Part shown: piece after piece, positions 42,699-51,407 of the stretch | Numbering within the stretch: position 1 is the stretch's first letter | How the letters are laid out: each line of letters starts with the position of its first letter | Source of the DNA: Bacteroidales bacterium | GTDB lineage: Bacteria; Bacteroidota; Bacteroidia; Bacteroidales; F082 | Length of the DNA stretch: 61,783 nucleotides | Assembly (NCBI GenBank): GCA_016936505.1 | Contig: JAFGXS010000047.1 | Span: 1 to 61,783 of the forward strand | Direction: 5' to 3' | The notes under the pieces: generated by a model | The model's input: the letters and a program-made list of their open reading frames with translations, nothing else | Told to the model about the DNA's origin: nothing | Database searches by the model: none | Made by a program: the position numbers and the translations under genes

Positions 42699-43125
42699 AT
42701 TAGCCTTGGCTTTGGCTTACTAAAATATAAATTAATGAGAAACTTTCGGGAATATGATATTTGGAAATTAGGGATGGAGATAACCAAATCTGTCTATTTA
42801 TTATCCAAAAATTTACCATCAAGAGAACAATATGGAATCATTAGTCAGATTCACCGTGCAGCTGTTTCTATTCCTTCGAACATTGCTGAAGGTTCAGCCA
42901 GAAAGTCTGAAAAGGAATTCTCACAATTTCTACACATTGCGATGGGATCTGCTTTTGAAGTGGAAACGCAGTTATTACTTATTCAGGAATTAAATTTAAT
43001 CAATGATTTAAGTATGATAAATATTCTAATTAACCAATTACATATACTACAAAAACAAATTAATCATCTAATATCATTGCTGAATTAATCTCGTTAACTG
43101 AAATAAGCAAATGCCAAGGCTAATG
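42699..43125 (+). mobile_element. IVS-like element D: best inverted repeat around a 4HB gene
   Basis: The left arm (42699-42719) starts ATTAGCCTTGGC and ends GCTTA. The complement of the right arm (43105-43125) starts with the same 12 bases and ends the same way, so 19 of 21 positions pair. The 4HB ATG is 15 nt after the left arm, and the stop is 16 nt before the right arm. The whole unit is 427 nt. It lies behind ssb and reads in the same direction. Confidence 0.7.
42735..43088 (+). CDS. Four-helix-bundle protein (23S rRNA IVS / Avd-like)
   Basis: The start at 42735 (MRNFREYDIWKLGMEITKSV) is chosen because earlier codons only translate the repeat arm. The 117-residue protein has the family order: FREYDIWKLGMEI, then IISQIHRAAVSIPSNIAEGS with the SNIAEG motif at about 51-56, and EFSQFLHIAMGSAFEVETQL. 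A long C-terminal helix follows. It has the most canonical sequence of the four copies in this window. No catalytic residues are present. Known relatives include ORFs of the 23S rRNA intervening sequences in Leptospira and Coxiella. Confidence 0.92.
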   Translation: MRNFREYDIWKLGMEITKSVYLLSKNLPSREQYGIISQIHRAAVSIPSNIAEGSARKSEKEFSQFLHIAMGSAFEVETQLLLIQELNLINDLSMINILINQLHILQKQINHLISLLN

Positions 43126-43188
43126 CAAAAGCTAGCATGCAAAACTTTGTGCTAAACATTGTAAATTCTGTATCTTATACCATAAGGT

Positions 43189-44253
43189 CTAAGCTAAAAT
43201 TGCTGCCGCAATCCAGTCACCCACTTCTGATGTGGTATACGAATGTTCCGAATTAATATCTTCCGTAACATAATTTTCTTCCAAAGATTTCAGGACTGCC
43301 TTTCGGATAATTTCAGCTTCTTCGTGGAGCTGAAAAGCATATTCAAACATCATGGCCACGGACAGAATGGTCCCCAGTGGATTGGCAATGTTTTTTCCTT
43401 TGGCCTGAGGATAGGATCCATGGATGGGTTCAAAAACAGAAGTATACTGACCAATGGAAGCCGAAGGTAAGAGTCCCAGCGACCCGGTAATCACACTGGC
43501 TTCATCGGTGAGAATATCTCCAAACATATTTTCAGTCACGATGACATCAAACTTTTTGGGCCATTGGATCAACTGCATGGCAGCATTGTCTACAAACATG
43601 AAATCCATGGTTACCTCCGGAAATTCTTTTGACACTTCACCCGCTACAGATCGCCACAACCGCGAAGTCGCCAGCACATTGGCTTTATCCACCACGGTTA
43701 CCCGTTTATCCCGCTGCATCGCATATTCACAAGCCAACCGCACGATGCGTTCAATTTCAAATCGATGATAAACAGAAGTGTCATACGCTGTTAGCCCGTC
43801 TTCGGATCGTCCCTGGGGTTTACCGAAATAAATACCGCCGGTGAGTTCGCGCAACACCACAAAATCAACACCATCCAACAGTTCGGGACGAATGGGGGCC
43901 TTTCCTCTCAAGGAAGGGAATGTGGTTACAGGCCGTACATTGGCATACAGTCCCAGCTTTTTCCGCATGGCCAGCAGTCCCTGCTCGGGACGGACTTTGG
44001 CATCCGGATCGTTATCATATTTCGGGTCACCAATGGCGCCAAACAGGACGGCATCCGCCTGCTTACACAATTCAAAAGTTTCATCAGGAAAAGGATTTCC
44101 GGTGCGGTCAATGGCTTCGGCTCCTACCCATCCGTATTCAAACTCAAGATCGTGGTGAAAGCGTTGTGCAACAGCTTTACAAACTTTGATTCCCTGTTCA
44201 ATAATTTCCGGACCGATTCCATCACCCGGCAAAACAGCAATTTTCTTTTTCAT
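43189..44253 (-). CDS. leuB: 3-isopropylmalate dehydrogenase
   Basis: This 354-residue isocitrate/isopropylmalate dehydrogenase-fold enzyme oxidatively decarboxylates 3-isopropylmalate in leucine synthesis. It has [20 protein letters not shown] (about 5-24), [11 protein letters not shown], the [17 protein letters not shown] motif (here [14 protein letters not shown]), [16 protein letters not shown] and the metal-site region [20 protein letters not shown]. The last gene of the leu operon, it follows cimA. Length and motifs are normal. The citramalate route to isoleucine also uses this enzyme. Confidence 0.96.
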   Translation of the reverse strand: MKKKIAVLPGDGIGPEIIEQGIKVCKAVAQRFHHDLEFEYGWVGAEAIDRTGNPFPDETFELCKQADAVLFGAIGDPKYDNDPDAKVRPEQGLLAMRKKLGLYANVRPVTTFPSLRGKAPIRPELLDGVDFVVLRELTGGIYFGKPQGRSEDGLTAYDTSVYHRFEIERIVRLACEYAMQRDKRVTVVDKANVLATSRLWRSVAGEVSKEFPEVTMDFMFVDNAAMQLIQWPKKFDVIVTENMFGDILTDEASVITGSLGLLPSASIGQYTSVFEPIHGSYPQAKGKNIANPLGTILSVAMMFEYAFQLHEEAEIIRKAVLKSLEENYVTEDINSEHSYTTSEVGDWIAAAILA

Positions 44254-44288
44254 ATTTTTTCAAGTATTCAATTCAATATTTAAATCTT

Positions 44289-45824
44289 TTATGCCCTGAG
44301 TGCAATTTGCCTGTGCATCTCCATCAGGTTCAGAACCTTTTCCGTGGCCTTAATAGCGGCTACCGTCTGATCCACATCCAGCCCGCGGGTGACCAGGTAC
44401 TGCCCGTTCCATTCCCAGTGAATCACAGCTTCCACCAAAGCATCCGTTTTTCCTCCGGGGGGAATGGTCACCTGATAATCCACCAACAACGGTTTTTCCT
44501 TTCCGATGCGGTCATAAATCTTCCACATTGCTTTCATAAAAGCATCGTATTGTCCATCCCCAATGGCGGTTTCTTCATACAGATCTCCATGCACTTCCAC
44601 CTGGATACTGGCCGCAGGCCGCATTCCACCCGAAAGAGACAACGCATAATTTCGGACAAAAACCTGATTCGGATCGGTGTTATTATCCAATACATCTGCA
44701 ATAATATAAGGTAAATCATCGGGAGTAATTCCCTCTTTTTGGTCACCCAGTTCGATGACTCGTTCGGTTACCCTTCGGATGACATCGGCTTCCAGATGAA
44801 AACCCAGGGCCTCCAGATTTTTTTTGATGCTGGCTTTCCCGGAAAGCTTACCCAGCGCATAGCTCCTTTTGCGACCAAAACGCTCGGGCATCAAATCATT
44901 AAAATACAGCCGGTCCTTGTTGTCGCCGTCGGCATGGATACCCGAAGTCTGGGTAAACACATTTTCACCCACAATTGGCTTATTCACAGGAATCCGAATG
45001 CCGGAAAAGCGTTCCACCATCTGACTGGCTTTGATAATCGCTGCTTCGTTGATGTTTGTTTTCACATCCATATGATCGTGCAGCACCCCCACCACGCTGG
45101 ACAACGGCGCATTACCCGCCCGTTCACCCAAACCATTCACTGTGGTATGAATTCCTTTGACTCCTGCACGAACAGCGGCCAGCACATTGGCCACCGACAA
45201 ATCATAATCGTTGTGGGCATGAAAATCAAAGTGAAGCTTGGGATAGCGCCCGGTCATTTGGTTGCAAAAATCATAGGTTTGATCGGGAATCAGAACACCC
45301 AATGTATCGGGCAACATAAACCGTGTGATGTTTTGATCTTTCAGCTCATCCAGGACATAGGTCACATATTCGGGGGAAGACAACATACCGTTGGACCAGT
45401 CTTCCAGATACATATTCACCTGAATGCCCATTTCCCGGGCCAACACCACCAGCTTTTTAATTTCCTCCACATGCTGTTCCGGAGATTTGCGTAATTGCTT
45501 TTCCAAATGACGCAGGGAACCTTTGGTGAGCAAATTAATTGTTTTGAGTCCCGTACTCCGAATCCATTCCAAAGAATCCGTTCCATCCAGAAAACCCAGC
45601 ACTTCAATTCTGTTCAGCAGTCCTTTCTCTTTAGCCCAAAGCGCTACTTCATGCGCTGCTTCCCATTCTCCTTTGGAGACACGGGCAGAAGCTATTTCCA
45701 CACGATCCACTCCCAGGTGAGTCAGCAGAAATTGGGTCATTTGTAGTTTTTCCCGCGGCGAAAAAGAGAGTCCCCGGGTCTGCTCTCCGTCGCGCAACGT
45801 GGTATTCATCATTTCAAGTCCCAT
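44289..45824 (-). CDS. cimA: Citramalate synthase-like (2-isopropylmalate synthase family)
   Basis: The 511-residue enzyme (start at 45824; a start eight codons earlier overlaps leuD by 35 nt) has [20 protein letters not shown] (about 6-25). [20 protein letters not shown] carries the metal-binding Hx[18 protein letters not shown] follows, and a C-terminal regulatory (LeuA allosteric) domain includes [19 protein letters not shown]. It is clearly a second member of the LeuA family beside leuA at 47.9 kb. In Bacteroidota this type is taken to make (R)-citramalate from pyruvate, feeding isoleucine, using leuC, leuD and leuB. The substrate is not proven by sequence. Confidence 0.82.
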   Translation of the reverse strand: MGLEMMNTTLRDGEQTRGLSFSPREKLQMTQFLLTHLGVDRVEIASARVSKGEWEAAHEVALWAKEKGLLNRIEVLGFLDGTDSLEWIRSTGLKTINLLTKGSLRHLEKQLRKSPEQHVEEIKKLVVLAREMGIQVNMYLEDWSNGMLSSPEYVTYVLDELKDQNITRFMLPDTLGVLIPDQTYDFCNQMTGRYPKLHFDFHAHNDYDLSVANVLAAVRAGVKGIHTTVNGLGERAGNAPLSSVVGVLHDHMDVKTNINEAAIIKASQMVERFSGIRIPVNKPIVGENVFTQTSGIHADGDNKDRLYFNDLMPERFGRKRSYALGKLSGKASIKKNLEALGFHLEADVIRRVTERVIELGDQKEGITPDDLPYIIADVLDNNTDPNQVFVRNYALSLSGGMRPAASIQVEVHGDLYEETAIGDGQYDAFMKAMWKIYDRIGKEKPLLVDYQVTIPPGGKTDALVEAVIHWEWNGQYLVTRGLDVDQTVAAIKATEKVLNLMEMHRQIALRA

Positions 45825-46422
45825 AAAGCAATTCTGATTTAAGTTCATACGCTTTAATTTTCTCTTTTTTGCTCAACAGGAAATCGATGTCATCAAACCC
45901 ATTCAGCAAACAGGATTTTTTGTAGCTGCTGATCTCAAAAGATTCCCATTCATTGGTAGGCAACAGGATAATCTGCTGCTGCGGCAAGTCAACTCGAACC
46001 TGTACATCAGGATCAGCCTGTACTGCATTCAGGATCTTTTCCAGAAATGCTTCCGAAACCTGCACAGGCAACAGTCCATTGTTGAGCGCGTTGTTTTTGA
46101 AAATATCGGCAAAGAAACTGGAAACCACAGCACGAAAACCATAATCAAACAGGGCCCAGGCAGCATGTTCGCGACTGGAACCGCTGCCGAAGTTTTTCCC
46201 GGCCACCAGAATACTACCCCTGTACACCGGACTGTTCAGGACAAATTCCTTATTCGGACTTTGATCCTTGTTATAACGCCAATCCCGGAACAGGTTTTCA
46301 CCAAAACCTTCACGGGAAGTGGCTTTCAGAAAACGAGCCGGAATAATTTGATCGGTATCTACATTCTCCACCGGCAGGGGAACGCAGGAAGATTCCAATA
46401 TATTAAATTTAGGTAATGACAT
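45814..46422 (-). CDS. leuD: 3-isopropylmalate dehydratase small subunit
   Basis: A 202-residue protein if started at 46422 ([20 protein letters not shown]). The longer frame would begin inside leuC. It shows [20 protein letters not shown] (about 20-39), then [20 protein letters not shown] and [20 protein letters not shown], the swivel-domain signatures of LeuD/aconitase small subunits. With LeuC it isomerises 2- to 3-isopropylmalate. It starts 19 nt after leuC and overlaps the start of cimA, so the set is co-translated. Confidence 0.95.
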   Translation of the reverse strand: MSLPKFNILESSCVPLPVENVDTDQIIPARFLKATSREGFGENLFRDWRYNKDQSPNKEFVLNSPVYRGSILVAGKNFGSGSSREHAAWALFDYGFRAVVSSFFADIFKNNALNNGLLPVQVSEAFLEKILNAVQADPDVQVRVDLPQQQIILLPTNEWESFEISSYKKSCLLNGFDDIDFLLSKKEKIKAYELKSELLYGT

Positions 46423-46441
46423 ATTTTTTACTTTTTTTGGT

Positions 46442-47842
46442 TTACAAAAAATCAACTGGATTCGTAATTTTTCCGGCAATTGCTGCTGCTGCAGCTGTCA
46501 GCGGACTGGCCAGCAGGGTTCTAGCACCGGGTCCCTGTCGGCCTTCAAAATTCCGGTTGGAAGTGGAAACGGCATATTTCCCTTCCGGGATTTTGTCATC
46601 GTTCATGGCAAGACAGGCCGAACATCCGGGTTCGCGTAATTCAAATCCGGCTTCTTCCAGAATCTGATCCAGTCCTTCGGCTTTGGCCTGTTTGGCTACC
46701 TGTTGCGAACCGGGGACAATCCATGCGGTTACCGTCGATGCCTTCTTTTTGCCTTTTACCAGAGAAGCAAAGGCTCGCAAATCCTCAATGCGGCCATTGG
46801 TGCAACTACCCAGGAATACATAATCCACCCGATGCCCCACCAAAGAAGTATCCGGTTTAAAATTCATATACTGTAAAGACTTTTGAAAAGAGGCCTGGTT
46901 TTGCTTGGGTACCGAATTCAAAGCCGGTATTTTTCCTTGGACCGCTATGCCCATGCCCGGGTTGGTTCCATAAGTGATCATGGGTTGAATGTCGTTGGCC
47001 GAAAAAGTCAGTTCTTTGTCAAAAACCGCCTCTTCATCGGTTTTTAATTGTTTCCATTGTTCTACGGCTTTTTCCCAATCCTTTCCTTTCGGGGAGAACT
47101 CCCGATTTCTTAAATAGTCAAACGTCACCTCATCAGGGGCAATCATACCGCCCCGGGCCCCCATTTCAATACTCATATTACAGATCGTCATCCGTGCTTC
47201 CATACTGAGATTCCGGATGGCTTCACCGGCAAATTCTACAAAATAACCGGTGGCTCCGCTGGCTGAAATCTGTGAGATCACATACAGAATAATATCTTTT
47301 GATGTCACCCCTTTTTGTAACTCCCCATCAATGGTAATGCGCATTTTCCGAGGCTTGGGTTGCAGCACACACTGGCTGGCAAATACCATTTCCACTTCGC
47401 TGGTACCAATCCCAAAAGCGATCGTCCCAAATGCCCCATGGGTAGACGTATGACTGTCGCCACAGACAATGGTCATGCCCGGCTGACTCAGTCCCAGTTC
47501 GGTACCGATCACATGAACAATACCGTTGTAGGGATGATTGAGCCCATACAAGTCAACGCCATGTTTTTCACAATTCTCGGTGAGGGTTTTTACCTGTTGC
47601 CGCGACAAGACTTCCTGAATAGGTAAATGCTGCCCTTTGGTAGGAATGTTGTGATCGGCTGTGGCCACTGTTTTTTCGGGATGCAGCAGCGGTACTTTTC
47701 TGTTCTCCAGTCCCGTAAATGCCTGCGGACTGGTTACTTCATGAATATAATGTCTGTCAATATATAGGATATCCGGACCGCCTTCTATGTTTTCCACCAC
47801 ATGACGATCCCATATCTTATCGAATAATGTTTTAGCTTCCAA
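46442..47842 (-). CDS. leuC: 3-isopropylmalate dehydratase large subunit
   Basis: This 466-residue aconitase-family enzyme has [20 protein letters not shown] near the start. [20 protein letters not shown] and the iron-sulfur ligand Cys in [18 protein letters not shown] are present, as is [16 protein letters not shown], which supplies the other two Cys. The [4Fe-4S] cluster would be built by the SUF system encoded nearby. It lies between leuA (18-nt gap) and leuD. Length is standard for the bacterial LeuC type. Confidence 0.96.
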   Translation of the reverse strand: MEAKTLFDKIWDRHVVENIEGGPDILYIDRHYIHEVTSPQAFTGLENRKVPLLHPEKTVATADHNIPTKGQHLPIQEVLSRQQVKTLTENCEKHGVDLYGLNHPYNGIVHVIGTELGLSQPGMTIVCGDSHTSTHGAFGTIAFGIGTSEVEMVFASQCVLQPKPRKMRITIDGELQKGVTSKDIILYVISQISASGATGYFVEFAGEAIRNLSMEARMTICNMSIEMGARGGMIAPDEVTFDYLRNREFSPKGKDWEKAVEQWKQLKTDEEAVFDKELTFSANDIQPMITYGTNPGMGIAVQGKIPALNSVPKQNQASFQKSLQYMNFKPDTSLVGHRVDYVFLGSCTNGRIEDLRAFASLVKGKKKASTVTAWIVPGSQQVAKQAKAEGLDQILEEAGFELREPGCSACLAMNDDKIPEGKYAVSTSNRNFEGRQGPGARTLLASPLTAAAAAIAGKITNPVDFL

Positions 47843-47860
47843 TGTTTTATGATTTTTTAA

Positions 47861-49357
47861 TTAAACAATCTTTGAAACGGCATCTACAAAGGCTTCCACC
47901 GAACCGGTGATGATGTCGGTACTGGCAGAAAAACCAAAATAGGAAACATTCCTGTTTTTGATTTGTACGTGGACTTTCCCTAAATCATCACTACCACGGG
48001 TTATGGCCTGAATGAGGAATTCTTCCAGATGCACCTTCCTTTTGACCGCCTGTTTGACTGCTGAAAAAGCCGCATCGATGGGGCCGTTTCCGGACGCGGA
48101 AGCCGACAAAATATCATCGTTTACCCGCAACTGAACCGTTGCCGTCGGAACGGCAGACTTACCACAAACCACCTGCAAAACCTCGAGCTTCATTTTTTTC
48201 CCGTTTTTCCTGGATACGGTTCCCAGCAAGGCTTCCAGGTCATCGTCTTTCACATCTTTTTTCTTATCGGCCAGTTGCAGGAATCGTTCATACAACTGAT
48301 CCAGTTCCTTCTTATCCAGCTTATAACCCAGCACCTGCAACCGATGTTTCAGGGCGGCTCTTCCGCTTCGGGCCGTCAGCTCAATACTGGACTGTTTCAA
48401 ACCTACTTCCTTCGGGTCGATGATTTCGTAATTCTCCCTGTTTTTCAGTACTCCGTCCTGATGGATTCCAGAAGAATGAGCAAACGCATTGCGGCCCACA
48501 ATCGCCTTATTGGGTTGTACCGGCATGCGCATCAGGGAGGAAACCAACCGGCTGGTACTGTAGATCTGACGGGAATTGACATCGGTGTGAACCGGTACAT
48601 CCTTGTGGCTCTTAATCGCCATCACCACTTCTTCCAGCGAAGTATTTCCGGCCCGCTCACCAATGCCGTTGAGCGTTACTTCCACCTGTCGGGCGCCGTT
48701 GAGGATGCCTTCGATGGTATTGGCCGTCGCCATGCCCAAGTCATTATGGCAATGGGTTGAAAGTATGGCTTTGTGCACATTGGATACGTGCTCCATCAGG
48801 TATCGGATCTTGGCTCCGTATTCATTGGGAAGACAATAACCTGTGGTATCGGGAATATTGACCACGGTAGCTCCTGCTTTGATCACGGCTTCCACTACCC
48901 GGGCCAGAAACTCATTGTCGGAACGGCCGGCATCCTCTGCATAAAACTCCACATCTTCCACATATTTTTTGGCGTATTTCACCGCCGCAACAGCCCGTTC
49001 CAGAATCTGCTCGGGACTGGCATTCAGTTTATATTTCATGTGGTAAGGGGAGGTACCGATTCCGGTATGAATCCGCTTGCGTTTGGCAAATTCCAGCGAT
49101 TGCGCTGCCACATCAATGTCATTTTCCACCGCTCGCGTCAGACCGCAAATAACCGGTTCCCGTACAATTTTGGAAATCTCCATCACCGATTGAAAATCAC
49201 CGGGACTGGAAACCGGAAATCCGGCTTCAATCACATCCACACCCAACGATTCAAGGGCACGGGCCACTTCAATCTTTTCCACCGTGTTGAGCTGGCATCC
49301 GGGTACCTGCTCTCCATCGCGCAGGGTGGTATCGAAAACAATTACTTTGTCACTCAC
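47861..49357 (-). CDS. leuA: 2-isopropylmalate synthase
   Basis: The 498-residue enzyme condenses acetyl-CoA with 2-oxoisovalerate, the first committed leucine step. It has [20 protein letters not shown] (about 9-28), [20 protein letters not shown] with the metal-binding His pair, [19 protein letters not shown] and [20 protein letters not shown]-terminal allosteric domain ([18 protein letters not shown] and on) is the site of leucine feedback in relatives. It is first in the operon and follows the attenuator. The start is near a GTG/ATG pair close to 49357. Confidence 0.95.
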   Translation of the reverse strand: MSDKVIVFDTTLRDGEQVPGCQLNTVEKIEVARALESLGVDVIEAGFPVSSPGDFQSVMEISKIVREPVICGLTRAVENDIDVAAQSLEFAKRKRIHTGIGTSPYHMKYKLNASPEQILERAVAAVKYAKKYVEDVEFYAEDAGRSDNEFLARVVEAVIKAGATVVNIPDTTGYCLPNEYGAKIRYLMEHVSNVHKAILSTHCHNDLGMATANTIEGILNGARQVEVTLNGIGERAGNTSLEEVVMAIKSHKDVPVHTDVNSRQIYSTSRLVSSLMRMPVQPNKAIVGRNAFAHSSGIHQDGVLKNRENYEIIDPKEVGLKQSSIELTARSGRAALKHRLQVLGYKLDKKELDQLYERFLQLADKKKDVKDDDLEALLGTVSRKNGKKMKLEVLQVVCGKSAVPTATVQLRVNDDILSASASGNGPIDAAFSAVKQAVKRKVHLEEFLIQAITRGSDDLGKVHVQIKNRNVSYFGFSASTDIITGSVEAFVDAVSKIV

Positions 49358-49444
49358 AATATCTTGTTTTAACTTGTTATCCTTTCCTTTTACGGAGAAA
49401 GGTTCCCGTATGTGCTGTAATTGTTCCGAAAGTCGCCCGAAGGC

Positions 49445-49475
49445 AAAAAAAAACTTCCCGTTTTTGGCGGGAAGT
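49445..49475 (-). terminator. Attenuator terminator of the leu operon
   Basis: On the minus strand ACTTCCCG pairs with CGGGAAGT around a short loop (CCAAAAA), followed by nine T. It lies about 90 nt before leuA and behind the leader peptide, so it stops transcription of the operon unless the antiterminator forms. Confidence 0.9.
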
Positions 49476-49511
49476 CTTTATATTATCATAAATATCTTAC
49501 ACTTCTCGCCG

Positions 49512-49577
49512 TCACGTGAAAAGAATAAGAATAATAATGTGCAAACTACTTTTTACTATGTAGTGAAACCTGTCCAT
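49512..49577 (-). CDS. leuL: leu operon leader peptide
   Basis: A 21-codon frame starts at 49577 and ends in TGA at 49512. The second half reads SSLHIIILILFT, so eight of the last ten codons before the Phe-Thr end are Leu, Ile or His, and Val and Ile also occur earlier. Such clustering of regulatory codons ahead of a terminator is typical of leader peptides that sense branched-chain aminoacyl-tRNA. It is too short for normal gene finding. It begins about 15 nt after the predicted transcription start and lies directly upstream of the antiterminator segment. No product function is expected. Confidence 0.85.
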   Translation of the reverse strand: MDRFHYIVKSSLHIIILILFT

Positions 49578-49598
49578 TTGTTTCTACTTTGATGAAGA

Positions 49599-49627
49599 CA
49601 AATGTAACAATCTTTTGAAAAAACCAA
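49599..49627 (-). promoter_or_regulatory. Putative leu operon promoter
   Basis: On the minus strand TACATTTG (plus 49599-49606) is an exact TAnnTTTG match, and TTGG lies 17 nt upstream as a -33 candidate. The start would fall about 15 nt before the leader peptide ATG. Confidence 0.55.
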
Positions 49628-49639
49628 CTTTTTCAAAAG
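49612..49639. repeat. Perfect 11-bp inverted repeat between cysM and the leu leader
   Basis: CTTTTGAAAAA (49612-49622) and TTTTTCAAAAG (49629-49639) are exact complements with a 6-nt loop. It overlaps the predicted -33 region of the leu promoter and lies 37-64 nt downstream of the cysM stop codon. It could end the cysM transcript or bind a regulator. There is no strong T run after it. Confidence 0.55.
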
Positions 49640-49675
49640 AAAATTGAAGTTTTTTTAACATTACTTTTTAACAGG

Positions 49676-50575
49676 CTAAAAATCAGAAAACAAGGGTGTA
49701 CTCAAATATTTCTCGCCCCGGTCGGGGAAGATAACCACCATGATTCCTTTGTCAATTTTTTTGGCAATTTCCAAGGCAGCAACCATTGCAGCACCACTGC
49801 TCATGCCCACAAAAATGCTTTCCTCGCGAATGATCCGGCGGGCCATATTGTAGGCTTCTTCCGATTCGATCATCACCGTTTCATCAATCTGGGATGGGTC
49901 ATAAATGGAGGGCACAATGGCTTCTTCCATGTTCTTGAGCCCCTGAATATAATGCCCCCGAACCGGATGGGCACTCACAACCTTGATCCTTGGATTGTTT
50001 TCCTTCAGTGCTTTGCCTACGCCCATGATGGTACCGGAGGTTCCCAAAGAGGAAACAAAATGCGTGATGGCCCCATTGGTCTGTTGCCAGATCTCTTCCC
50101 CGGTGGTCTTGTAATGGGCCAGTTTGTTGAAGCTGTTGCTGAACTGGTCGGGCATGAAATACTTATCCGGATATTTCTCAGCCAGTTCTCTTGCCTTCTG
50201 GATCGCCCCGTCGGTACCTTTATCCGCATCCACAATGGTTAGTTTCGCACCAAATGCCTTGATGATTTTTCTTCTTTCAATCGAGACTTTACTGTTCATC
50301 ACAATCTCCACATCGTAGCCTTTGATGTTGCCGATCATGGCGAGTCCGATGCCCGTATTTCCGGAGGTAGCTTCCAGAATGGTCTTCCCTTTGGTCAATG
50401 TCCCTTCGGCTTCCGCCTGCTGGATCATCTTCAGCGCTATTCGGTCCTTGATGCTTCCTGTGGGATTAAAACCCTCCAGTTTGGCATAGATAATGACATT
50501 GGGATTGGGGTTCAAATGATTAATTTTCACCAATGGCGTATTCCCAATGGTTTGCAATATATTTTCGTAAGCCAT
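49676..50575 (-). CDS. cysM: Cysteine synthase, CysM-like (O-acetylserine sulfhydrylase)
   Basis: This 299-residue fold-type II PLP enzyme has IGNTPLVKINHLNPN (about 11-25) and LEGFNPTGSIKDRIALK with the PLP lysine. EATSGNTGIGLAMIGNIKG follows, then DQFSNSFNKLAHYKTTGEEI and SSLGTSGTIMGV for phosphate binding. The sequence between GTI and the C-terminus (VVSAHPVRGHYIQGL) fits the CysM branch, which can use thiosulfate or other sulfur donors. It makes cysteine, the sulfur source of the SUF genes just upstream. A clear end before the leu leader shows that it is a separate or terminal unit. Confidence 0.9.
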   Translation of the reverse strand: MAYENILQTIGNTPLVKINHLNPNPNVIIYAKLEGFNPTGSIKDRIALKMIQQAEAEGTLTKGKTILEATSGNTGIGLAMIGNIKGYDVEIVMNSKVSIERRKIIKAFGAKLTIVDADKGTDGAIQKARELAEKYPDKYFMPDQFSNSFNKLAHYKTTGEEIWQQTNGAITHFVSSLGTSGTIMGVGKALKENNPRIKVVSAHPVRGHYIQGLKNMEEAIVPSIYDPSQIDETVMIESEEAYNMARRIIREESIFVGMSSGAAMVAALEIAKKIDKGIMVVIFPDRGEKYLSTPLFSDF

Positions 50576-50637
50576 ATTTTTATCAATAGAATAAACGACA
50601 GAACGTCGTTAACCAACAATTAATTATATCGGGATGT

Positions 50638-50958
50638 TTACAATAATCCCAGTTCCAGTTTTCCTTCCTCGGAAATCATTTCCTGATCCCAGGGCGGATC
50701 AAAGGTTATTTCGACCGACACATCGTTCACGCCGGTGAGATAGGAAATTTCTTCTTTCACCTGCTCGGGCAATGCATCGGCTACGGGACAGTTGGGTGCC
50801 GTAAGCGTCATCATCACCTTTACATTTCCTTCGTCATCCACAGGATATTCGTATACCAGTCCCAGATCGTATATGTTCACCGGTATTTCCGGATCATAAA
50901 TATTCTTCAGTACGTTGACAATTTTCTCTTCCAGCACTTTTTTTTCTTCAGCAGTCAT
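50638..50958 (-). CDS. DUF59/MIP18-family iron-sulfur assembly factor
   Basis: This 106-residue protein of the DUF59 family (PaaD/SufT-like) has VLKNIYDPEIPVNIYDLGLV (about 16-35). The Thr-Ala-Pro-x-Cys-Pro segment TLTAPNCPVADALPEQVKEE, with its conserved Cys, and VEITFDPPWDQEMIS complete it. Such proteins help load iron-sulfur clusters on target enzymes. It is the last gene of the suf operon, 11 nt after sufE, so a role in the same assembly path is well supported. Length and Cys placement are standard. Confidence 0.92.
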   Translation of the reverse strand: MTAEEKKVLEEKIVNVLKNIYDPEIPVNIYDLGLVYEYPVDDEGNVKVMMTLTAPNCPVADALPEQVKEEISYLTGVNDVSVEITFDPPWDQEMISEEGKLELGLL

Positions 50959-50969
50959 AAGTCCTGATA

Positions 50970-51395
50970 TTATTGATTTAACTTGATTTGAAATGCTTTG
51001 GCGTACAATTGAATTTGTTTTACCATAGAAATAAGTCCGTTGGCACGGGTAGGAGAAAGATGCTCCTTTAATCCGATCTTCTCTAGAAATTCCATATCCG
51101 TATCCAGAATCTCATCAGGTCGGTGGCCCGACAACACACGGATCAGCAGACTTACAATTCCTTTGGTGATCACCGCATCGCTGTCGGCCGTAAAAACCAC
51201 TTTATCTTCCTCCAGACCGGCATGAAGCCATACCCGGCTCTGACAGCCGGAGATCAGGTGTTGATTGTCTTTATATTTTTCGTCAATTACCGGCAGTTCC
51301 TTTCCCAGTTCGATGAGGTAAGCATACTTATCCATCCAGTCATCAAACAGGGAAAATTCTTCCATTACCGATTGTTCCTTTTCTTTTATGGTCAT
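50970..51395 (-). CDS. sufE: SufE cysteine desulfurase partner
   Basis: The 141-residue protein has FDDWMDKYAYLIELGKELPV (about 17-36), the active-site Cys in HLISGCQSRVWLHAGLE, and GIVSLLIRVLSGHRPDEILD. These are typical of SufE. It accepts sulfane sulfur from SufS and passes it to the SufBCD scaffold. It follows sufS by 12 nt and precedes the DUF59 gene. The C-terminal part (LSPTRANGLISMVKQIQLYA) is also conserved. Confidence 0.95.
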   Translation of the reverse strand: MTIKEKEQSVMEEFSLFDDWMDKYAYLIELGKELPVIDEKYKDNQHLISGCQSRVWLHAGLEEDKVVFTADSDAVITKGIVSLLIRVLSGHRPDEILDTDMEFLEKIGLKEHLSPTRANGLISMVKQIQLYAKAFQIKLNQ

Positions 51396-51407
51396 GATAT
51401 TCCCTTT

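Larger units (their letters stand above)
49445..49577 (-). promoter_or_regulatory. Leucine-operon transcription attenuator
   Basis: In transcription order the region holds the leader peptide gene, then GGCGAGAAGT (plus 49501-49510), then ACTTCCCGCC (plus 49466-49475), which starts the terminator. The first two segments are complementary at 9 of 10 positions. If the ribosome stalls in the Ile/Leu codons, GGCGAGAAGT is free and captures the terminator arm. If it reaches the UGA it covers that segment and the terminator forms. This is the classical attenuation arrangement, read directly from sequence; the mechanism is inferred from known leu/ilv/his leaders. Confidence 0.85.

Noticed and set aside
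3754..43125. Diversity-generating retroelement, because 4HB proteins resemble Avd
   Set aside because: No reverse transcriptase gene and no template/variable repeat pair were seen in the window.
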